Assembly: GCF_000002425.4 (NCBI RefSeq)
Contig: NC_037253.1
Location: 7,226,178-7,290,177 of the forward strand
Reading direction: 5' to 3'
Length of the DNA: 64,000 nucleotides
DNA from: Physcomitrium patens
Taxonomy: Eukaryota > Streptophyta > Bryopsida > Funariales > Funariaceae
Below, piece after piece: positions 53,291 to 64,000 of this stretch. The notes under the pieces were generated by a model. It had not been told where the DNA came from. It searched no databases and was given only the letters and a program-made list of their open reading frames with translations. The stretch's first letter is position 1, and each line of letters opens with the position of its first letter. Both the position numbers and the translations under genes were made by a program.

Positions 53291-54124
53291 CTTTCGCAAA
53301 CAGCTGCGAAAACACAAAAGAATATGCACAATTTCGGCATTATTGTGCTGTTCGTCAACTTGCGCGAAGACCCAACTCGAAGTAAAACTACGTAAAATTA
53401 CCTTAAACCCTAAACCCCCCGAATAAAGCACTTGCCTAGATGCCGAGTCAGAGGCTCATCCGGAAAGGAGACATTGTTCATCCACCGTCCAGCAAAATCT
53501 TGCTATCCATGCTCCCACTGGCTGCACTCGGAGTGCATGATAGCCACTATTCTTCACACTTGCCGGAGTGCTTCCTGTACACACCCAATGCCGAAGTCTG
53601 AACCTTCTGCGTGGAATTCCAGCGCCACACACTCCTTGACCATTGTCAACTGCAAGCGTGATCAGTGGAAGAACTGTATAATAGGAAAGGAGCAGCTGGA
53701 GTGAGAGAGGGTCATCACCGAGAGGTGCTAGTTCAACTAACAATCAATACATCTCTGTAGCCTGGCCTTCCTGGGAACTAGAGCGCGTGCATGGCGAGCT
53801 CCACTGCCATTTGGGTTGTGATTGGGGAGGAATTCGTCACGAGTCTGCACTGATTGCTTAAATTCAATGTCTTGACTCCCTCGGTGAGGTAAGGTTGGAG
53901 GATTCTGAGGGTTTTGGGGAATTTTGACGGTTGATGGTCACTCTCTGATTCTACATTTTCTTTCGTGATGAGTTTAGGTTCTCGATGACTGAGGTCGCGT
54001 TCAATGGAGAGGCTTACTGAATAGTTGAGTATATGTGACGGGGAGAGAGATGGAGAGGAGAGGTTAGGCTCCTGGCACCAATGGTGAGGGAATTTGAATC
54101 TCCAAGAATTCCACCTCCTTTGCA
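53291..54124. other. Intergenic region between divergent genes
   Basis: Shared upstream region of the SAM carrier (-) and the glycerol-3-phosphate dehydrogenase (+). Apart from a telomere-like motif, it holds no feature that I can support. Confidence 0.5.
53405..53417 (+). promoter_or_regulatory. Telo-box / interstitial telomere-like motif
   Basis: AAACCCTAAACCC, nearly two plant telomere units, about 115 bases upstream of the likely first ATG of the minus-strand SAM carrier gene. Confidence 0.45.
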
Positions 54125-55792
54125 ATGGCTGCGACTAATTTCTACCTCCCATATCCTTCCAAAATCCATCTCTCGCCAGAGTCTCATATCCGCAGTTCAG
54201 TCCCATGTGCATCCTCGTTGGTGGGGCGGGCGTGGCTCGGCGATGACTTAAAGAAGTCGGTGACTGTGACTGGAGTTTCAAAGAGACCATTACTACTGGC
54301 GGAGAGTGCAGGGCTAGAATTTCTCGCTTCCGCACGAAATTGCGCAAGTTCATCTTCTTGGGTTGGAGGTTTCAGTACCCAGAAGGGGCATTGGAGTGGA
54401 ACGGTATGTTCATTAAAAGAGCAGGAGCTGCATTCGCAATCCTTCGTATTGGACTCTAGCGAAGGTGCTCCGGAAGCTCAGATCACGCAATGGAGTATTG
54501 AGGATGAAGCTGTGGAGGAAGAACCTTTGAGCATTGTTAGAGACCACCAGGGAGATGGTGCTTTGATTTCCTTTGACGTGGGTGATGCCACAAATAGTGC
54601 GGATCGTGTGAACCTAGAAACTGACATTTTCTCAGGTACAGACGAGGCTGCCGTTCCCAGCTCTTCGGGTTTATTCATTCGAAACGTAGAGGAGCGGAAG
54701 GCTGTTCGCACAGCATGGGAGAAGCTCGTCCGCTGGTCTCGTTCATGGCAGCTCCTGAACGAGCGCCGGAAGAACGCCCTCAAGAAGACTAAAAAGATTG
54801 TCGTCCTGGGAGGAGGGTCTTTTGGCACAGCCATGGCAGTTCTGCTGGCCCGAAACAAAGCTGACATGAACGTCACTCTCCTTCTCCGAGATCACGCCAT
54901 CTGCCAAGCCATCAACGATCACCACATGAACCTCAAGTACTTCCCGCGGCACCAGCTTCCGAAGAACGTAACCGCAACCACAGACCCCAGAGAAGCTCTT
55001 CAGGATGCTCAGTATTGCGTTCACGCTGTCCCCGTGCAATCCAGCTCGGAGTTTCTCCGTAGCATTGCTGAACACGTTCCTGCAACTCTCCCCATCCTTT
55101 CTGTGAGTAAGGGTTTGGAGCTTTCAACGTTAGAGATGATGTCCCAGGTCATCCCCCGCGCTCTCGGCAATCCCAGACAACCCGTTGCGGTAATATCCGG
55201 CCCCTCCTTCGCCATTGAGCTCATGGACGAGCTTCCCACGGCCATGGTGGCTGCTTCTCGAGACAAAGAACTCGCTCGAGCCTGTCAACAATTGCTTGCT
55301 TCCCGCTATCTTAGGGTGAATATTTCCACCGACGTCATAGGAGTGGAGATGGCAGGCGCATTGAAGAATGTTCTTGCAATTGCAGCTGGTATTGTTGAAG
55401 GCATGAATCTCGGCAACAACTGCATGGCAGCTTTGGTGGCTCAAGGATGTTCCGAGATCAGATGGCTAGCTGAAAAAATGGGGGCAAAGTCTCACACCCT
55501 CTCCGGCCTGTCTGGCTCCGGCGACATCATGCTCACGTGCTTCGTAAACCTCTCTCGGAACCGGTCAGTTGGGGTGCGTCTGGGATCTGGAGAGAAGCTG
55601 GAAGATATTCTATCCTCTATGAGCCAGGTTGCGGAGGGCGTTGCAACTGCAGGAGCTGTCATCTCTCTGGCTAAGAAGTACCGCGTGCAGATGCCAGTTC
55701 TCACCGCTGTGGCAAGAATCCTCGACAACGAGTTGACACCGAAGACCGCCGTTCTTGCGTTGATGAGCCTTCCCCAAGTTGAGGAGGTTTGA
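54125..55792 (+). CDS. NAD-dependent glycerol-3-phosphate dehydrogenase, probably plastidic
   Basis: Reduces dihydroxyacetone phosphate to sn-glycerol 3-phosphate for glycerolipid synthesis. 555 residues in one exon. About 220 N-terminal residues precede the enzyme: a Ser/Ala-rich, transit-peptide-like start and then an acidic linker, longer than in most relatives. The catalytic part begins with the Rossmann motif VVLGGGSFGTAMA near residue 227, then HAVPVQ, SVSKGLE and ISGPSFA, the catalytic Lys in AGALKNVLAIAAG near residue 412, and LSGLSGSGDIMLTC, which is the bacterial GpsA/plastid type rather than the animal GPD1 type. The family is represented in Arabidopsis by GLY1 and At5g40610. The gene is intact and intronless, divergent from the SAM carrier gene. 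Confidence 0.95.
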   Translation: MAATNFYLPYPSKIHLSPESHIRSSVPCASSLVGRAWLGDDLKKSVTVTGVSKRPLLLAESAGLEFLASARNCASSSSWVGGFSTQKGHWSGTVCSLKEQELHSQSFVLDSSEGAPEAQITQWSIEDEAVEEEPLSIVRDHQGDGALISFDVGDATNSADRVNLETDIFSGTDEAAVPSSSGLFIRNVEERKAVRTAWEKLVRWSRSWQLLNERRKNALKKTKKIVVLGGGSFGTAMAVLLARNKADMNVTLLLRDHAICQAINDHHMNLKYFPRHQLPKNVTATTDPREALQDAQYCVHAVPVQSSSEFLRSIAEHVPATLPILSVSKGLELSTLEMMSQVIPRALGNPRQPVAVISGPSFAIELMDELPTAMVAASRDKELARACQQLLASRYLRVNISTDVIGVEMAGALKNVLAIAAGIVEGMNLGNNCMAALVAQGCSEIRWLAEKMGAKSHTLSGLSGSGDIMLTCFVNLSRNRSVGVRLGSGEKLEDILSSMSQVAEGVATAGAVISLAKKYRVQMPVLTAVARILDNELTPKTAVLALMSLPQVEEV

Positions 55793-57370
55793 TTCTTCCG
55801 TCCGCTTTTTGTGTATTACCCAACAAGTGATAGATTGTTTCAGGACCATGGCTGCGTCCAATTAGTCTGATAGTCTGCTAGATTGATAGCATTGGATTTA
55901 AAACAATTTGAGGCTCCCCAGTTCTTACCAATTCACCCAATTTTCTACGAAAGTTTTGTTGCAGTGAGCATCTTGCATTCTTTTCTCTTGCATTCCAATC
56001 TCTGCATATACAAGTGCGTGTCAGCAATGCCGCGCAATGTAATGCCTGTTGTAAGATTCCCATGGGTATCTTACAACAGTTCTTCTAGACATCATAGGTG
56101 CATCAGTGGTTTAAATGTCTGCTTGATGGGTAGCTCAAGGTCAAGACCAATGTGAATCCTTCAGTTTTGTCGCAGTGAGCATATCGCAGGTGTTGTCTTT
56201 GATATACTTGTTACATGCACTCGAGAAACAATCGTGATGGTGACATCAAATAAGAAGAGCCAACACGAATCTTCCGTTATCAATCACAATCCACCACTTA
56301 GGCCTTTGGTGAGAAATCGACAACATGAGAATTGTTCATTGTAGATAACGTGCATTGGCTTCATGGAACCAAAATTATGCTGTCGTTATCCAGTTGGAAT
56401 GGTATGATCGAAGAATAAATTCTGCTAACAGCAATGTCTTGACTTAAGGGGTCGGAGAGAATCCAAGTGAAAACAAAAATGAAATGTAGTCATCAATAGG
56501 TGTTATCAGGAAAAAGTACGGGGGGGAAATTACAAACAGGGCATGAAATAGTGCCTTTATTTCTAACTCAATCTTTCTGATGACTGTCATGTTCATAGCT
56601 ACGTTTTCTTCACACGGTGACCTTTTGGGTGCTGTCCACTGCACCTGATTTGCTATCACTGTGGTATCTCTAGTCAAGCGAATTGTCCAGACACAATTGG
56701 CCCACTGCTGTGGCCTGATGAATACAATATGTATCTTAAGCAGTTAAGATTCCCCCAGCATGTACAGGTACAAAAAATACAGCGATGGAAAACGATAAGG
56801 AAAGAACCTTCTCAAATAGCACGACGAAGCAGCTCTGGGCAGGAATCACGCACTAAGATTTTATATACAAAGGAAATAGGAGGTACAGGGGTTTTTCTTC
56901 CACCTACAACTACACTGGGAATACTTGATACGGATGTTAGCTGCAAAGAGAAGATAACCTTAGAGTAGGACGTAAGCATCTTGATACGCTCAGCACGCTT
57001 GGTTACTGAGATTTTGATGTCCTCTGAATATGCAACCCTCTTCTTTAAGCTACCTACAGTAAGTGGGATGGATTCGTACGTGTGTCTATTGATGAAGGAA
57101 CGAGTCAAGGACTCTCACAGGGATAAGTCCTTAATTTTTGGCTAGTGTTTGCACTTTTTCTATACACTAAAACTCTGTGAACCGAATAATAGAGTTTTCG
57201 AAGACCGAGTTCCAGAAGATTCCATGGACAGCGCTTTTTTTATTACTACAATAGAACCCCATGGCACACCAGCTCATTTTCCAGACCCAGTTCAGCCTAC
57301 TGTGATGAATTCTTTTCTTGCGCAGTTTGTGCACGATTCTCCCAACAAATAGAGACCAGAGTAGAATTGG
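55793..57370. other. Intergenic region between convergent genes
   Basis: 3' flanks of the glycerol-3-phosphate dehydrogenase (+) and GFAT (-). A plus-strand frame ending at 56968 contains a CYHCGISSQANC segment that recalls a broken zinc knuckle, but nothing else supports a gene. Confidence 0.45.
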
Positions 57371-62338
<4,968 letters not shown>

Positions 62339-63747
62339 GTTTCTCTGCTGCCCAGCAGCAATTCACGCCCTAAGAAATAAGAAGGATAAGGGTGCCCCTC
62401 TCCAGCCTTGAGTACTCTCAAACTGAAGCAACAACTCAACTTTGTCTTTCAAAAGATGAATTAGACGAGAGCCCTTCCCTGCATCAATATAATCCCAGCG
62501 AGGGTCAATTCTACTCCTTCCCCCTAACAATTTTTCATGTGGGAAGAGATTTTTAAACTAATGTGAACCCGAACCCGAAGAAGCGCAATGATCTAAACAA
62601 AAATCTCACTGAGAATCCAACAAGTTCACCGACCACGAGAACCCGCACCAACTCAATAAAAATAAAACACCAAAACATCAGGCAGTCACCGACTGTTTAC
62701 CACACATACCAATTCTCAACCGTCGACTTTTCTACCAATGTGGGTTCTCTCAATTGCCCCGAAACAGAATACTAGATCCCAATGATCGCACCCCTAGTAT
62801 AAGAATCGCCACTGGGTCAAGTCCGTGTGCACCGCAATGTCACGAAACTGGACACACGAGGGAGCTCTTCCTCTTTCACGACTTTGCCTTTTTTCAAAAA
62901 TCGAGACCCAAATTAGAAATAGCTGGTGCTGGTGGCTCCATCGGACCCGCCAAAACAATCGACATCGGTCACGGCTCGATTGTTTCCCTCACCTCGCATG
63001 TCGGAATTTCTGCGCCATCGAGCCCGTTTTTACCCGCGCAAGCGGTGGTGCGAACCGGGAGGGTCGCACGTGGACCGATCGGTACGTAGAGTGCCCGGTA
63101 GGTATCCAGTCAGGCAGGTCGCTATTCACCATCCAGAATGGCCAATCAGAAACTACTGCCACGTCACGGATTCAGTGCAGAAATCCTTTGGAAAGTACAC
63201 ATGGGATAATGCAAGTGATTGTCGTAGACCGTGACAACATTTTGGCCATTGATTCGCTTTTTTCTTTTATTCTCATTTCCTTTTACTTCTATTGTAATTT
63301 TAGTACATATTTTCTTGGTGTAGATGTGTATTAAGTTCCTTGTAATAAATACACCAATATTTATGACATGAGCTGCATATTTCATTTGTGGACTACATTT
63401 CATTTACTTAATAATTATTTAATTTTGTAATTTTGTTTGATTTAAGATATAAATCACAATTGAAAATTGTTTTCTTTTATTTTACTACAAATTATATCTA
63501 ACATTCTACCTTAAATTTTTGAAAGAGTTCCTGTAACAATTCATTGATATTTTCATATTTAGAAAACATATAAATATACTTAAAGTTTTAAATTAAAAAA
63601 AAAAAAAAACATAATATATAACATAATATAATATAATATGAAGCTAAATTTATATATGAAATTAATTTGGATATCCAATTAGCAAAACATATATATATAT
63701 ATATATATGCAATAAATTTAATATGTCACATGATATATCATCTTTTT
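62339..63747. other. Promoter side of GFAT and AT-rich flank
   Basis: 62339-63230 is GC-moderate with several overlapping ORFs in different frames and no family match, most likely the GFAT promoter and 5' UTR. After 63240 the sequence turns AT-rich, with an (AT)n tract at about 63687-63708 and no gene. Confidence 0.5.
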
Positions 63748-64000
63748 GTCAAGGACATGAATAAAAGCAAAACTCTAAAGTAGCACAATATTCCCACACA
63801 AAATGTGAAAGTGGACAAATCAAAGATAAATGTAAGATAGAAATTCAGATGGCTATTGCCAAATACAAAGAAATAATAACTTCCTAAACTAAGACAAGAA
63901 CCTAAGAAAGGCAATGACAAGGGTGAAAAAAATTTAATTTTGTTTTTATATTTACTATCTAACTATAAAATTATGTAGTGACATTGTATAGGAATATTTG
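63748..64000 (-). repeat. Decayed LTR fragment of the element A family, minus strand
   Basis: Read on the minus strand, it runs from the LTR middle to its end: TATTTGGCAATAGCCAT aligns with the A LTR segment TATTTTGGCAATAGCCATT, and it finishes with TGTCCTTGACA at 63748. The TATA region and CACCCTTGTCATTGCC also align. The rest of the LTR continues outside the window. Confidence 0.8.

Noticed and set aside
56640..56968. Zinc-knuckle-like CYHCGISSQANC followed by 80 open codons
   Set aside because: The CCHC spacing is wrong (no His between the second and third Cys) and no other gag-like sequence surrounds it.
62563..63334. Four overlapping plus-strand ORFs upstream of GFAT
   Set aside because: Different frames over the same DNA, no conserved motif, and the position fits GFAT promoter and UTR.

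Overview
The window is nuclear DNA of a land plant. Evidence: a plant-type HMG-CoA reductase with two N-terminal membrane spans, an organellar glutamyl-tRNA synthetase, a SAMC-type S-adenosylmethionine carrier, a plastid-type glycerol-3-phosphate dehydrogenase, GT-AG introns, telo-boxes (AAACCCTAA) near gene starts, and Ty3/gypsy chromoviruses. The islands of moderate-GC genes set in very AT-rich decayed retroelements would suit a moss or another early-diverging land plant. The sequence alone does not prove the species.

Layout. 1-5909: an almost complete, apparently young chromovirus ('element A') with gag, a pol in the -1 frame, an extra third ORF and a complete 3' LTR; only the last 106 bp of its 5' LTR are in the window. 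It lies inside the LTR of an older related copy ('B', 5910-7890). 7.9-18.5 kb: HMG-CoA reductase (+) convergent with a 13-exon glutamyl-tRNA synthetase (-). 19.2-37 kb: a degenerate block with a tRNA-Ser pseudogene, a tRNA-Leu-like relic, two unidentified decayed reading frames and three more related LTR-element relics (C minus, D plus, E minus). D carries a 1.5-kb foreign insertion. 37.1-43.5 kb: an intact tRNA-Ser(AGA), intronless RPF1 (-), a truncated S-formylglutathione hydrolase pseudogene (+) and a BTB/KCTD-like protein (-). 43.5-49.4 kb: promoter-like DNA, a possible orphan first exon, then AT-rich DNA without genes. 49.4-62.3 kb: the SAM carrier (-), an intronless glycerol-3-phosphate dehydrogenase (+) and a 12-exon GFAT (-). 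From 63748 to the end is a minus-strand LTR fragment of the same family.

The host genes are unrelated housekeeping genes (isoprenoids, organelle translation, ribosome biogenesis, SAM transport, glycerolipid precursors, amino sugars) and do not form a pathway cluster. The most unusual part is element A. It has a candidate -1 frameshift signal at the gag-pol junction and a 140-codon ORF between pol and the 3' LTR that is absent from older copies B and D in the same window. The older copies are saturated with C-to-T and G-to-A changes, the pattern expected from deamination of methylated cytosines.
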